From Cyanophora paradoxa (taxonomy: Eukaryota > Glaucocystophyceae > Cyanophorales > Cyanophoraceae): a stretch of 64,000 nt of DNA. A program made the position numbers and the translations under genes. Positions within the stretch are counted from its first letter, which is position 1; each line of letters opens with the position of its first letter. This document shows positions 20,589 to 32,500 of the stretch, piece after piece. The DNA is taken from contig QPMI01000562.1 of the NCBI GenBank assembly GCA_004431415.1, forward strand, positions 62,001 to 126,000, written 5' to 3'. The notes beneath the pieces were generated by a model. The model was not told the origin of the DNA. It saw only the letters and a program-made list of their open reading frames with translations, and made no database searches.

Positions 20589-23191
20589 AAGCTGTTTATG
20601 TGTGATATATATATAGGCTCATATAGCACTGTACAGCTAGAGCACTTGGAAAGGCCGGGCGAAAGACGCGAGTTGAGGGGTCGTGATGTCACCATTATGA
20701 TGAGCGTGATAGAGGGGGGGTCCCGTATCATGATATCAAAATGTGATATCACATCATTATCATTTTTATCATTATCATGATATGCCATCACTGGCGGTAA
20801 CCCAAATATAATTATAAAACGTAAAACCTGCCAGAGATGGCCCCTCCCCCCCCCCCTTTCGACATCGCACCGAAATCCACCTGACATGTACAATGGCTGA
20901 CATTCGACATTAATCATTGAATATTGTCGATGTCGGAGGCTGGGGGACCGGTACGTATGCCCCCCCGGTACTAGGTACCGACATTACCGTGAGACGGTAA
21001 CCCTAATGTACTCCTAGCTCGAGCCCGACCACACGGCGACCAGCCTGCAGCTGGCACTGCCTGGCAGTCGTACGTATACGCGTTCAGAACAGAAGGCCGC
21101 GGACCAACCAATCCTGGGCGCCGGCCGCGGACGCAGCCGCTGACTCGGCGCTGAGCCTGGCTGCCCTGGCCGCCAATTGCAATTGGCTATAGCTATTAAT
21201 TGTAGACGAAATATTAATTATAGTTGACGTCTCCGGACTCCGCGGCGAGTCCGCGCTAGGGGTGCGGCTTGCCGGCCAAAAAGTCGGCTTAAGCCAAGCC
21301 AAGCCCCGGGCGCTCACGGTCAAGCCAAGCCAAGCCGGCCGGCCGGCCGGCCCAAGGGCTTGGGCTCCCGGCGGGGTCAAGCCCTTGGCCGGGCTTGCGG
21401 CAAGCCTAAGGGGGGGTACCCTTCCGCAGGCCCTTGGCGCTGTGGCGAAATGCTTATATTTAGCTTTGAATTCACAAAGAAACGCATCACAAAGAAACGA
21501 GAACGCGGCCGGCTGCGGCCGTGCCGTGCATGCGCATGGACGTCGATCGACGGGCCGTGCGAGCGCGAGCTTGAGCTCGAGGGGGTACCGTATACGTATA
21601 CGTACTACGGTACGTGTGCACGCGCGCGTCTGTTATAATTAATGCACGTTGCCGTCGCAGGCTTATAGCTTAAGCTTCGTATCAGCTTCGATTCGAATGC
21701 GCTGCAGGCGCGCAGCTGCGTCGACGTCCGGCACCCCCTCCGACGCCCCCCCCCCCCCCCCTCCGAGGCTCCAGGGCTTGAGCCGGCTTGAGCCGGCCAA
21801 AAGCCGGGCAAGGGCTTGACCCCCCAGCCCGGCTCAAGGGCTTGGCTCAAGGGCTTGCCTGCAAGCCGCAGGCCTAGTCCGCGCTCGACTCATCCTCAGG
21901 GCCTCTTGCATGAATTCGCGCAGCGCTGCTTTAATTTCTTGATATTCAATGCCATATGCATGCATGCGCATGCATGCTGAGGCAGCTGAGCATGATTATA
22001 ATTACTTCAAAATCTTTCAAGTAAATATAATTACAAGAGCTAGCTATAGAGGCCTAGTAGTATTAATTAGTATTCTAGTACCCGTATTCTAGTACCTGGT
22101 AGGTCCTCAGTCTACTATAGGTATACGTACCCCCGCGGCCTCTCAGCTTTCAAGTTTATTGAAAACACTTGCATGTCTATATATTAAATGCAGACATTGC
22201 AGAGTCCAGCACTAGTATTGCGTATCATAGTATATATATACCATATAGTATATATGCATGCGTCGGGGTCACTGACAGTGATCATGAGTCACGGGCCCAG
22301 GCCCCGGCCCCCAGGGCCGCGTGGCACGGCGTCACTGAGTCATTGCAGAGTCTGCCGCACTGCGGCAGTGCCTTCAGCCTGGCACTGAGTACGTATATAG
22401 CGCGTATACCGTAGTAGCCTAGTAGGTACGTCACTACGCGGTGCGGCGTGGCGAAGTTCGGCCTGTTTTGCAAATTGCAACTTTGCCAGTTTGCAAGTTG
22501 GCAAGTTCGCCGCGTGTTACCGTAGTACTCACGATCAGTGAGCTGCGGCCTGCAGGCCCTGAGGCGGAGGCCGCCGGGCGTAGCCTAGTAGGGCGCCGTA
22601 GGCCTATAGGCTAGGCGACCGCGCACTGCGGCACGGGCGGCACGGCGCAGCCCGCGCTGTCCGACGTCGACGGCCGCGGTCGGCTGTACGCGCCGACGTT
22701 GCCACGGTTGTCGACAGACATCACAGACATCGACACAGACATCGACTCACAGCTCTAGATCTGTGCTCGCCTTGCACGGCTGCAGCCGGTTATGCGCATG
22801 CGCAGCCTCGCGTTTGCAGAACCTCATGATCAGAGCCTCGATGATCTCCATGCCCAGCTGCAGCCGCGGCCGCGTGCGCCGCATGCATATTCGCAGCCGC
22901 GTGCACAGCTGCGCGTATGCACAACTTAAGTCGCAAGTTCGTACGCCATCGATATCCTCGGCCGCCTGCAGCTGGGTCGGTGGCGAGCTTGCGCTGCAGC
23001 AAACATGTGCATGCATATGTACATGTGCCGTCAACGCCTACATTTCTTCTGTATCGGACATATGCATGCTGACTGCCCAGCCTTCGCCACAATCGCGCAT
23101 GAATGTTCTTGAGTTCAAATCTCCGCTCCGACCACCGCGGCGATGGCCGCCTCGGCGCTCGTCAATATCATGTCTCACAGTGCATGTACGC
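20589..23191. other. gene-poor region upstream of the WD40 host gene
   Basis: No gene is recognised in 2.6 kb. AT-rich parts carry ATCATTATCAT words (about 20745-20780). Two clusters of GGCTTG/CAAGCC words lie at about 21263-21410 and 21770-21870. Many palindromes such as GCATGC, GTATAC and GTACGTAC occur. The rightmost few hundred bases should contain the promoter of the gene starting at 23192. Confidence 0.5.
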
Positions 23192-24356
23192 ATGCGCATG
23201 CTTCTTGGTATCGTGCTTGCAGGTGAGCACTCGCAATTGATTCTATATGTCGACGTCGACGTCCCGATTGGCCGAGTTCATGATATCGATTATCTGCCGT
23301 CGCAGTTCTGCTAGCGCTATCGTTCCCTGCAAGCGCACAAGCCCTCGACTATTCGCCTCCCGTTCACCTGTCAGGGCACGTGGGTCCGGTCTTGGGCCTC
23401 GCTCTGGACAGCACAGGCCGCCTGCTGGCTTCAGGCGGCGAAGACGGCACCGTTAAGCTCTGGAACGTCTCTGCAGCTGGGGGCGCCTTGTTTCGGTCTT
23501 TGAGCAACGGCACGGGCAGCGTCCGGACAGTCTGCTTCACGCCCGACGGCGCCTCAGTGCTGGCAGCGGGCCCGGGCTCGGTCGCGCGGCTCTGGCGAGT
23601 CAGCGACGGAGCTCTTCAGCTTGGCCTCAAGCATCCCGATGGGGTCTCTGTGTATGCAGGCGCTGTTTCGCCGGACGGAGCTCTCGCCGTGACTGGCACG
23701 ACTGTTGCGCTGGCGTATGTCTGGTCCCTCAGCAACGGCGGCTCGCAGCTGCGTTCTCTGAACAATCACTCGGACGCAATTACGGCAGTCGCCTTTGCTC
23801 CCGGATCCAGCGATGTCGTTGCCACAGCGTCGCTCGATAACACTGTCGTCCTGTGGAACGTCTCCTCCGGAGCCGTTCTTCGGGTGCTCAGGGGCCACAC
23901 GGACTGGATCTACGGCATCGCGTTCGTTCCGCGCGCTGCGCTGCTCGTCAGCGTCGCGAACAGAAATGATCCTCAACGGATCCGCACGTGGTCAACGTCG
24001 ACTGGCGCTCAACGATGGGCGAGCTTTGCAACTGCGGGCTTGGGTGCAGTTCACTCGGTCGCCGCCGCAGCTAATGGGTCTATGTGCATTACTGCAGGTG
24101 CGATCAATTTGAACATTATTTCTGTATTGCAATTGGTTAATTCTTCTGAGAACGCGACCGCGACTTTGCGTCGATTAGGAGAGGACGGGCGCGTGCGTTT
24201 CTGGAGCGTCGAGAGTGGCGCGGAGCTACCAGGATTCCGCCCGATCGAAATCAACTCCTTTCAGTCCTCGACTCCGCAACCGGTCAACATTCGGTCTGTC
24301 GCATTGTCTCATAACGACACGTTTGCTGCAACTGGCGACGAGAAGGGCAACGTCAC
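23192..24356 (+). CDS. secreted/membrane WD40-PKD protein, exon block 1 (signal peptide and WD40 propeller); interrupted gene
   Basis: Exon 1 (23192-23222) and exon 2 (from 23306) join across an 83-bp intron (donor GTGAGC, acceptor CGCAG). The join gives a signal peptide of about 23 residues with the core LLGIVLAVLLAL and an ASAQA cleavage site. WD40 repeats follow: SGHVGPVLGLALDSTGRLLA / DGTVKLWNVS, VARLWRVSDG, VVLWNVSSG, and VRFWSVESG. An 81-bp intron (24098-24178) splits ITAG/EDGRV. Several N-x-S/T sequons (NVS, NGT, NHS, NGS, NDT) suit an ectodomain. At 24356 the frame stops inside a WD40 repeat (GDEKGNV) and the retrotransposon begins. The missing end (IWDLTP) resumes at 36679 in exact phase: 1001 nt of coding sequence here leaves two bases of a codon, completed by the G at 36679. 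Confidence 0.8.
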
Positions 24357-24671
24357 TCGGGATTTGCGCTCTCAATGCGTAAATCGAGTTTTGCGCCGAC
24401 GGAATGCGAACAAAGAAGACCGTAGCCGAGCGCCAGGCACGAAAGAGCTGAGCGACTCGCTAGCCGCGGAGCGGCGCGAGGCGAGCACGGGATAAGCAGC
24501 AGGCTGCAGCGAGCGTCCCGCAAGGGACTAGCTGAGCTAGCCGTTGGGCCGAGCCGGCGGGCTTGAAGCCGCCGAGCGCCGGGGGGTACGCTGATTCGGG
24601 GTTTCCCTTCACGCCCAGCTTCGCTCGCGGCCGCCCCAGGCCACGAAGCGACCAGCGGCGAAGCGAAATCG
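24357..24671 (+). repeat. A1 terminal repeat (315 bp)
   Basis: Near-identical to A2 (35153-35467) and to inverted copies at 41204-41518 and 51252-51566. The copy here is joined to body sequence beginning CCACAGCCAGCAC, a junction shared with the other A1-type copy at 51252 but not with A2-type copies. Confidence 0.92.
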
Positions 24672-24704
24672 CCACAGCCAGCACTTCTAGCACGCCAGCT
24701 CACC

Positions 24705-25035
24705 ATGTCGGCACGACCGCCGACCATCCCAGCTCTTCCGGCCACGGGCCTCCCAGGCGTCAACTGGAGCCCACTAGCCGAAGATTACCTGCGGCGCAAC
24801 CGCGCAGCAGCAACCGTGCAGCAGTTCTGCGTAGACGGCTGGCCCGAAGGCACCCTCTCACCAGCAATCCTGCCGGAATCGTCGGCGGGTGGCGGTTCCC
24901 GCTTAGATTTGGTTCCTTACTGCCACGGCGGTACGTAGGTTCACGACCGGGCTCGCCCGCCTCGCTAGCGTATAGCGAAGGCTATTCCGGGGGCCCATCG
25001 TCAATCCGCGGCCGCCGGCCTCTCTTTTCCGTTTA
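24705..25035 (+). pseudogene. small conserved 5' ORF of the retrotransposon family (broken copy)
   Basis: ATG 24705 opens MSARPPTIPALPATGLPGVN and continues AAATVQQFCVDGWPEG, LSPAILPESSAGG and LDLVPYCHGGT, then a TAG. The diverged copy in the second element (50819-51133, minus strand) reads AAATVKQFCLVGWPEQ, LFPAILPESAP, LNLVPYCRAGTW, with Trp where this copy has the stop. After the stop the similarity continues (VHDRARPPR versus IHVRARPPR) and then shifts frame (GGPSSIRGRR versus GGPPSVRGRR). Protein-level conservation against DNA divergence suggests a once-functional short protein next to the left terminus. Its function is unknown. Confidence 0.55.
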
Positions 25036-25259
25036 AGCGGCTACCGCACCTCGCCACCTGATTCCCGGCGGTTGGCTGACCACCACCTGCGCGCATGTCG
25101 AGACCGCCTCGACGCGACGGCCGGCCGCGCATCATCGGCGCCCCGGCGGCTTCCGCGCAGGATCGCCTCGGCCCGCGTGCGCTCGCGCTGTAGGCCCACC
25201 TCCGTCGATCGGGGCTGGGTCTCACAGCTCCCCGGCGGCCGGTGCCCGGGCCGCTCGCG

Positions 25260-27645
25260 CGACCCGGGGAGACGACGGAGTACGGTCCTCGCGTGCGCCT
25301 CGCGCTGCGGGACGGCCCGCGAGCGTGCGCGCTGTGGGCCCCAAACTCGGAGTTCGGAGGCCGCGCGCGACCCTCGCTGTGGCCCGACCCGCCTCGGCGG
25401 ATTCCGGCGATTCGCGTACCCCGACCTGGAGAGAAAGTAGGTAGCGGGCTCCTGCCCGCTGGGCGCCTCTCCGGCTGCCGCGAATCGCCTCGGCGGTGCC
25501 TTTAGCCCTCCTCTAGCTGGTTAGCCGCGCGTCCGTTAGGAATCCGCTCCGTGGGTCGGTTCGGCGAGCTACTCCAGCGGACACCAGCGGCGGCTTCAGC
25601 AGCTGCTCTCTCGTTCAGCCCAAGCACTTCTCTGCGGCAGCGATCGGCCGCCCGCGGCTATGGGGCCGGCGACCTGCGCTGCGCCCGCGCAGATGATCGT
25701 CGGTCGTGTGAGTGCACGCCCGCGTCGCGGCCGTGGGCGTCGCGGCCGCACAGATGCTTGGATTCCTGGCGAGGCGACGTGCTTCTGAGCACTCGGGCGG
25801 CCCGGGCCTCCCAACCCCGCCGCAGCGGACTCCGCGCGCGCGCGCGCCAGCTGGAGGAGGTATCTCTCGGCCGAGGAGCACAGGTCGCCGGCTGCGGCCG
25901 GCGATGCTGTGCGCCCGCCGGTTTTCACCCGGGCTCTCACGGGCTCCGGTTTCCGGCCCTCCCTGGGGTTAGTCGGCCTTGCTCTCTTAGTGCGCTTCTT
26001 CCCTGCCAAATTGAGGGCTATAGTTCAGGCTCAGCCGCTTCGACCTCATCCTCGCTTATACATCGGTCCTCTCTGTAGGCGCCCTTGTCCTGAGGGGGGT
26101 TATAGTAGCTCTGCTCTGCTTCGGCTCTCTAGGCAGGTGTAGGCAGTGTTTCTAGGCAGGTATAGGCCCCTTTCTCCAGTACAATAGCTCCACCCGGTCC
26201 GATGTCCGAAAGGCTTGTTCCCGTAGGCTCATCTCTCGACTTGACACAGATGGACACTGCAGTCATATCCCTAGCCATTTGTCTCGGTGTGTGCGAATTC
26301 ATTTGTATGTCGGCGGATTCCGGCCGCACCGCGGCCGGCGAACTCCCATCAGGGCACGGTTCTCGCGAGCACCTCGCTGTGAGACGGGCCCGCGGGCGCG
26401 TCGCGCTGTGGGCCCCCGTGCTAGGAGTTCCGGGGCCGCGTGCATTCCGCTGTGGCCCCGGGCCGCGACCGCGGCACCGGCCGCTCCCGCGGCCGGCTAC
26501 TCCCAACCTGGCCTTCAACCCCGCGTGCGCCTCGCGCTGCGGGACGGCCCGCGGGCGCCTCGCGCTGCGGGCCCTCTACTCGGAGTTCAGAGGCCGGAGG
26601 CCGCGCGCGACCTTCGCTGCGGCCCACCCCGTCCCCAACGGAGTCCGGCCGCGCCCGCGGCCGGCGAACTTCGACCAGGAGCACGGGTCTCGCGAGCACT
26701 TCGCTGTGAGACTGCCCGCGAGCGCCCAGCGCTGTGGGTCCCGTGCACGGAGTTCCGGGGCCGCGTGCGTCCCGCTGTGACCCCGGGCTGCGACCGCGGC
26801 GCCGGCCGCCCCTGCGGCCGGCAACTCCCAACCCGGCCTTCACCCCGCGTGCGCCTCGCGCTGCGGGACGGCCCGCGGGCGCCTCGCGCTGCGGGACGGC
26901 CCGCGGGCGCCTCGCGCTGCGGGCCCTCTTCTCGGAGTTCGGAGGCCGCGCGCGACCCTCGCTGCGGCCCACACCGTCCCCGACGGAGTCCGGCCGCACC
27001 TGCGACCGGCGAACTTCGACCAGGAGCACGGGTCTCGCGAGCGCATCGCTGCGAGACCGCTCGCGAGCGCTCGGCGCTGTGGGCCCCGTGCAAGGAGTTC
27101 CAGGGCCGCGCGCGTCTCGCTGTGGCCCCGGGCCGCGACCGCGGCGCCGGCCGCTCCGCGGCCGGCAACTCCCAACCTGGCCTTCAACCCCGCGTGCGCC
27201 TCGCGCTGCGGGACGGCCCGCGGGCGCCTTGCGCTGCGGGCCCTCTACTCGGAGTTCGGAGGCCGCGCGCGACCCTCGCTGCGGCCCGCCCCGTCCCGAC
27301 GGAGCCCGGCCGCGCCGGCGGCCGGCGAACTTCGACCAGGAGCACGGGTCTCGCGAGCGCCTCGCTGCGAGACCGCCCGCGAGCGCTCGGCGCTGTGGGC
27401 CCCGTGCAAGGAGTTCCGGGGGCCGCGTGCGTCTCGCTGTGGCCCCGGGCTGCGACCGCGGCGCCGGCCCTCCCCTCGACCGGCAACTCCCACCCTGGCG
27501 TTCAACCCCGCGTGCGCCTCGCGCTGCGGGACGGCCCGCGGGCGCCTCGCGCTGCGGGCCCTCTACTCGGAGTTCGGAGGCCGCGCGCGACCCTCGCTGC
27601 GGCCCGCCCCGTCCCCGACGGAGTCCGGCCCCGCCAGCCAGCGCT
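25260..27645 (+). repeat. GC-rich tandem repeats in the retrotransposon body, about 330-bp unit
   Basis: The landmark GAACTTCGACCAGGAGCACG recurs at about 26667, 27009 and 27326, with a diverged copy at 26337. Each unit contains CTGTGGGCCCCGTGC, GGAGTTCC and CGTGCGCCTCGCGCTGCGGG. A single related unit lies at about 25280-25400. The words are homologous to the inverted 160-bp satellite of element 2 (48839-50600). Open frames through the array (up to several hundred codons) are repeat artefacts. Confidence 0.8.
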
Positions 27646-27719
27646 GACGCCCCGCCCCGCGGCCGCGCCACGGCAGTGCCGCCGCCACCAAACCCCACTA
27701 GACCCTCGCTCGGGGCCTC

Positions 27720-29528
27720 CTCCCGCCACCTCGCTGCGTCGCTTACGACGATCCGCAGGCCAGAACCTGCTGGCGGCCGAGTTGCTCGACAAGTCCCCCC
27801 CTTTCACGAAGGCGGGGATGCGGGCCTGGGTCTACTGGCGCGACCTGCCGCGGCGCTCCCGCTTCCTCGCGTGCAGCAAGTTTCTCCGCCTCACCGGCTA
27901 CTTCCCGCCGTTCCCCTTCGCGGGCTCTCAGACAGTCCCGCGCCTCGCGGTACGCCGCGCCGGGCGCACCCGCGCAGGCGGCTCTCATTCCGCGCCAGTT
28001 CTCCGACGACCCCGAGTTCGACGCCTCGCACGCTTTTCTTGCCGGGCTCGTGCCGGTCTACGTGATCCGCGTCATCGGCCAGTCGCGCGGGTCGATCTGC
28101 GTCGCGATCCACTCCAAGGACGACTACTCGGGCCTCGAAGCCACCGGCGTCAACCTCGCCGACCTGGGCATCACCCAGGAGGAGTGGGGCACACTCCACT
28201 CCCGCCTCGGCGACGTCCCCACGGTCCTTCACGCCCTCCGGGCCTTCGGTCCCACCGGCGCGCGCCAGCTCGAGCTCTTCGAGTTCCACACGCTCGCCTA
28301 CCCGCTCGGCGTTCCGCTCGTCTTCCCGGCCGCGAGTTTTGACGACGACGCGGCCTGGCGGTACGCCGGCGCGGCGCGTTTCTTCCTCTTCTCCCGCCGG
28401 CTCACCGCGGACACACAGCGTCACGCACGAACTCCTGCCGTGGGAATTCGCGGCCGGCCTCGCGGGCGCCGGCATGATCCACGCCTGGCTTCACGACTCG
28501 GTACGGCCGCGGTCGATATCCCGCCGAACCGACCTCACGGCCTTGCAGGAGAAACAGAAGTTCTCCAAGACGTTTGGAACCGGCCTGCAGCCCTGGTTCC
28601 GCGACTTCGTGCGGGCCTTCACCGGGCAAGAACAGGGCGCGGCCTCCGGCATCGCGGAGCTGCGCACCGCCCTGCGCAGCGACTACGCCGCCGCCCTTGG
28701 CCTTTGCCCCGGCCCGTCGCGGGCCGCGCCGTCCCGCTCCTGGCCGGCAAGCCTTCAGCCGCTGGACCTGCCCGACAGCGAGGTCCGCCTGAACCGCCCT
28801 CGCCCGGCACCCCTCGCTACACCTCACTCCGGCATAGATTCCATGGGACCAGCTCGTTGAGCCCTGGGGTCTCGCGGAGACGCACTTCCATCTCGGGGCG
28901 ATCGAGGAGGCCTGGAACTCCCCGGGCAGGAAGGGCCGTAGCCTCTACGCTCGGCCCGCCCGTGGGTCAACTCGGCTGCGCAAACCAGCGGCCGACGTCA
29001 TCGACGTCGACGCCGGCGCCGACGCCCCAGCCCCCGCCGAGCCGGTCGCCCCCGCCTCGGGCTCCGCCCCCGGCGCCTCCAGCTCGTCCGCCCCGCCACC
29101 GGCGCCGGCGAAGCGCTCGCTTCCTCCGACGGGACGGAAGCGCGTACCGCCCCCGCTGAAGGCGGCGGACGCCGCGACCGGCGGCGACGGCTCGGCCCCG
29201 CCTCCGGCGGAGAAGCCGAAGAAGACGAAGGCGCCGGCGCAGCCGCGCCGCACGGCCCCGTCCAAGCCCGCCTCCTCCGCCGAGGAGGAGGCGCCTGAGG
29301 AGCCGGCCCCGCGCCCGGCCAAGCCGGCGAAGCGCAAGCGCCGCCCGGTCGTCCCGGAAGACGACTTCTCCGACGACTCCTGGGGCCCGCCCCAGCGGCG
29401 CCGCGCGGCCACACCCCCGCCGCCCGCTTCGGGCGACGAGGGCGAGGAGTCCGACGACGACTCGGACCCCGACCCGGAGCCCAAGGTCGTGGCGGCCGCC
29501 CGAAGCGGCGCTCCGCCACCAAGGAGAT
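27720..29528 (+). pseudogene. Gag-like ORF1 of the retrotransposon, broken by frameshifts
   Basis: A coding-like stretch passes through at least three frames: AAELLDKSPPFTKAGMRAWV and FLACSKFLRLTGYFPPFPFA; then VPVYVIRVIGQSRGSICVAI and ITQEEWGTLHSRLGDVPTVL; then ELLPWEFAAGLAGAGMIHAW and KTFGTGLQPWFRDFVRAFTG; then LVEPWGLAETHFHLGAIEEA and a Pro/Ala/Lys-rich tail. The frame changes have no splice signals and lie near G/C runs. In YR retrotransposons a Gag-like ORF sits in this position before RT. No zinc knuckle is seen. Either the copy is decayed or indel errors remain in the consensus. Confidence 0.5.
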
Positions 29529-29529
29529 C

Positions 29530-32500
29530 GTGCGGCTCCCACCGCCCCTCACGGAGTCCGAGCGCCTGGCCGCCATCCAGCGCTCCCGCGAGGAGGCCCA
29601 GGCCGCCGCCGGCGCGAAACCGCTCGCGGCGGCCGCCCGCCATCTGCTGGCCGTCCTCCCGCCCCCGTCGGCAACACCCGCGGCGCAGCCCGCTCCGCAC
29701 TACGCGCCCCACGCCGCCACCCAGCCGCCCAGGCGCCGCCCCAGCCCCGGCCGGGCCCCCGTTCGTCCCACCGGCCGACCCCTGGGCCGCCACGCGCGCG
29801 GCGCTGCTGGCGGGCAACGGCCCGCCGGACCTCGTCTGGCTCGCCCAGCACGCCGCGGCCGCCGCATCGCCCGCGACGGGAACGTGGGCCCCACAGGCCG
29901 GCTTCCAGCTTGCCGCACCGACCCCCGCAATCGCCGCGGGGACAGCCCCCACCCAGACCGGGCCCCGGCCGGCGCCGCTGCAGCCGGGGACGCGCAGAGC
30001 CAGCGCGACCACCGCGAGTCGCGCCGCGACCGCGCCAAGGACCGGTCCGCCGGCAAGGACCGCCGCAAGTCCTCGCCGGCAACCAAGTCGGCCGGCAGCA
30101 AGCACGCCCGCTCCGCCTCCCCGCCCCCGAGCCGGAAGTCCGCCGCGTCCGGCGACCCGTCCGACGCGGACGACTCCAGCTCCGCCTCGTCGGGCGCCAG
30201 CCTCCCCGAGTCAGATTCCGACTCCTCCTCCGAGGCCTCCGCCGTTCCCTCACGGAAGGAGGCGAAGCGGGCAAAGCCGTCGGCCGCGGAGCCGGCTGGC
30301 CGCCTCCCGGCCGACCTCGTTCGCCCCGCCAACCTCGTCGGCCTCCAGCTGCCCGCCGCGGAGACTGGCCTGCACACCGCGGCCACCGAGCTCGCCGAGC
30401 GCCTCCGCCAGATCGAGCAGGGCTTCACCAACTACCTCATGCCCGGCGGCAACAACATCGCGGGCAGCGCCGCCGGCGCGGTCGATCGCCAAGTCGCGCC
30501 CATGATCGCGAACTTCGGCCTCTTCTGCATCCGGGAGACGCTCGAGTTCTGCTGGGCCCTCGTGACGCAAGGGCTCGCCCAGGCCAACGTGCAGAACGCC
30601 ATCGGCCTCGTCGCGCGCATCGGCGAGATCCGTGCCCGCATGCCGGGCGGCGCCTGTGGCCGCAGCGGCGAGCTCCTCCGCGAGTGGGACGCCCTCACGC
30701 GGCCGCTGTACCACCGCCTGCGGGAGGCCGTCCGCGCCCTCTCGGTCCTCCGGGCCTACATGCGGCCCTCCGCGGACCTCACTCGCTCTCTCAACCAGGC
30801 GGGCCAGGCGGTCGCGGCCTGGCCCGACTCGGCGAAGCTCCTGCGCAGCTCCTCCGGCCGCGGCACGTCGTCGTTCCTGCAGAACCCGCCCCTCGGCCCC
30901 CACGAGCTGCGCAAGTTCGACAAGCAGGCGACCGCCACCCTCGCGGTCGGCACGCCCGAGGCCATGACGGCCGCCTTCCTGGCCGCCGGAGGTTCCCTCC
31001 CGCCCGCTCTTCCGAGACCTTCCATCGACGCCTCGCGCGAGCAGGCTCGGAGCGCCGCGAGCGCCGCGAGCGCGGCGGCCGGAAGCACGGCCGCGGCGCC
31101 AAGCAGCTCCGCGCGCGCGCCGCCGACGACGAGGAGCCCAAGGACCGCGGGGACTCCGACGAGGACCGCCCCAAGAAGGGCAAGAAGCCCAAGGGCGGCA
31201 AGCGCGGCAAGGACTAGCCCGCCCGCCCCTCCGTCCGCGGCTCCCCCGTCGATCCCCGCGTCGCCCCCAGCCGCTCCCGGGCCTGCGAGCCCGTTCCCCC
31301 GTCGTGTACCCGCGTGTACAATGCCACCAGGCATTTCCACCCCCGATCCGTTCGAGCGCTTGCGCCGCCTGGTGGCGGCGCACGGGGACCCGGGGCCGTA
31401 CGATTTCGCGGGCGCCGCGGCACGTTTCCGAGCGGGGCAGCTCCAGGACCACGCGCACAACTGGCGCGCCTTCTTCCGCCGCGCCGGCACGCAGCTGCCG
31501 TCCTGGGTGGGCATCGTGATTAGCAAGGGGTTGCGCCTGCCGCTCCAGACCCTGAACGGCATGCCGGTAGCGTCCCCGCTGGACCTACCCCGGATCCGTC
31601 CCGAAGGGCCGCGCAACTCGTGCTACCGCACGCCGGAGCACACCGCGTTCGTTGACCGCGAGGCCGCGAGCATGCTCGCCCTCGGCGTCACACGCGTCGC
31701 GACCGAGGAAGACGTCCGCCTGATCCGGCACCGGGCCTCGCTCCTCGTGGTCGACAAAGCCGGCCCGGACAAGTTCCGGCTCTGCCTCGACGCGACGCCG
31801 GTGAACCCGTTCATCCGGCTGCCGACCTTCCGGTACCAGACGCTCGACGAGGTCGCGTCGTACCTCACGCCCGGCTGCTGGCTCGTGAAATTCGACCTCA
31901 AAAAGGGCTACTACCACATCGCCCTCGAGCCGAGCACGCAGCGCCTGCTCTCTTTCGAGTGGCGAGGCGTCCTGTACGTCTACCAGGCGCTCTGCTTCGG
32001 CGTGAACATCGCGTGCTTCGCCTTCACGAAGTTCACGCGCGCGTTCGCGAAGTACTGGGCCGCCCTCGGGGTCAAGCTCTGCACGTACATCGACGACGGG
32101 CTGTTCATCTGCCCGTCCCGCGAAATCGCGGAGCTCGTGTCGATGCACCTGCGGGCGATCGCGCCCGACCTCGGCATCACGTTCTCCGAGAAATCGGATT
32201 TCACGCCGACCCAGCTCACGGAATACCTGGGCATCGTGATCGACGTGCGCCCCGAGTCCGGCGTTTTCGCGGTCACCGCGAAAAAGGTCGCGAAGACCCT
32301 CGCCCGCGTCGACGAGGCGCTCGACCAGCCCTCTGTCTCGGCCCGCCGGCTCCAGAAGCTCGCCGGCTCCCTCATCGCCCTCCGCATGGCCTTCCCCGCG
32401 GTCCGCCTCATGACCCGGCCCCTGTTCGGCCTCATGTCGACCGCGGACGCGCTCGCCGACCCGTTCAACGAGTCGCTGGTCACGATTGAGGGCCCCGCGC

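Noticed and set aside
26421-27698. 425-codon minus-strand frame
   Set aside because: Antisense of the same repeats, no known motif.
26279-28342. 687-codon plus-strand frame
   Set aside because: Most of it translates the 330-bp repeats. Only the part after about 27720 looks like protein, and that changes frame.
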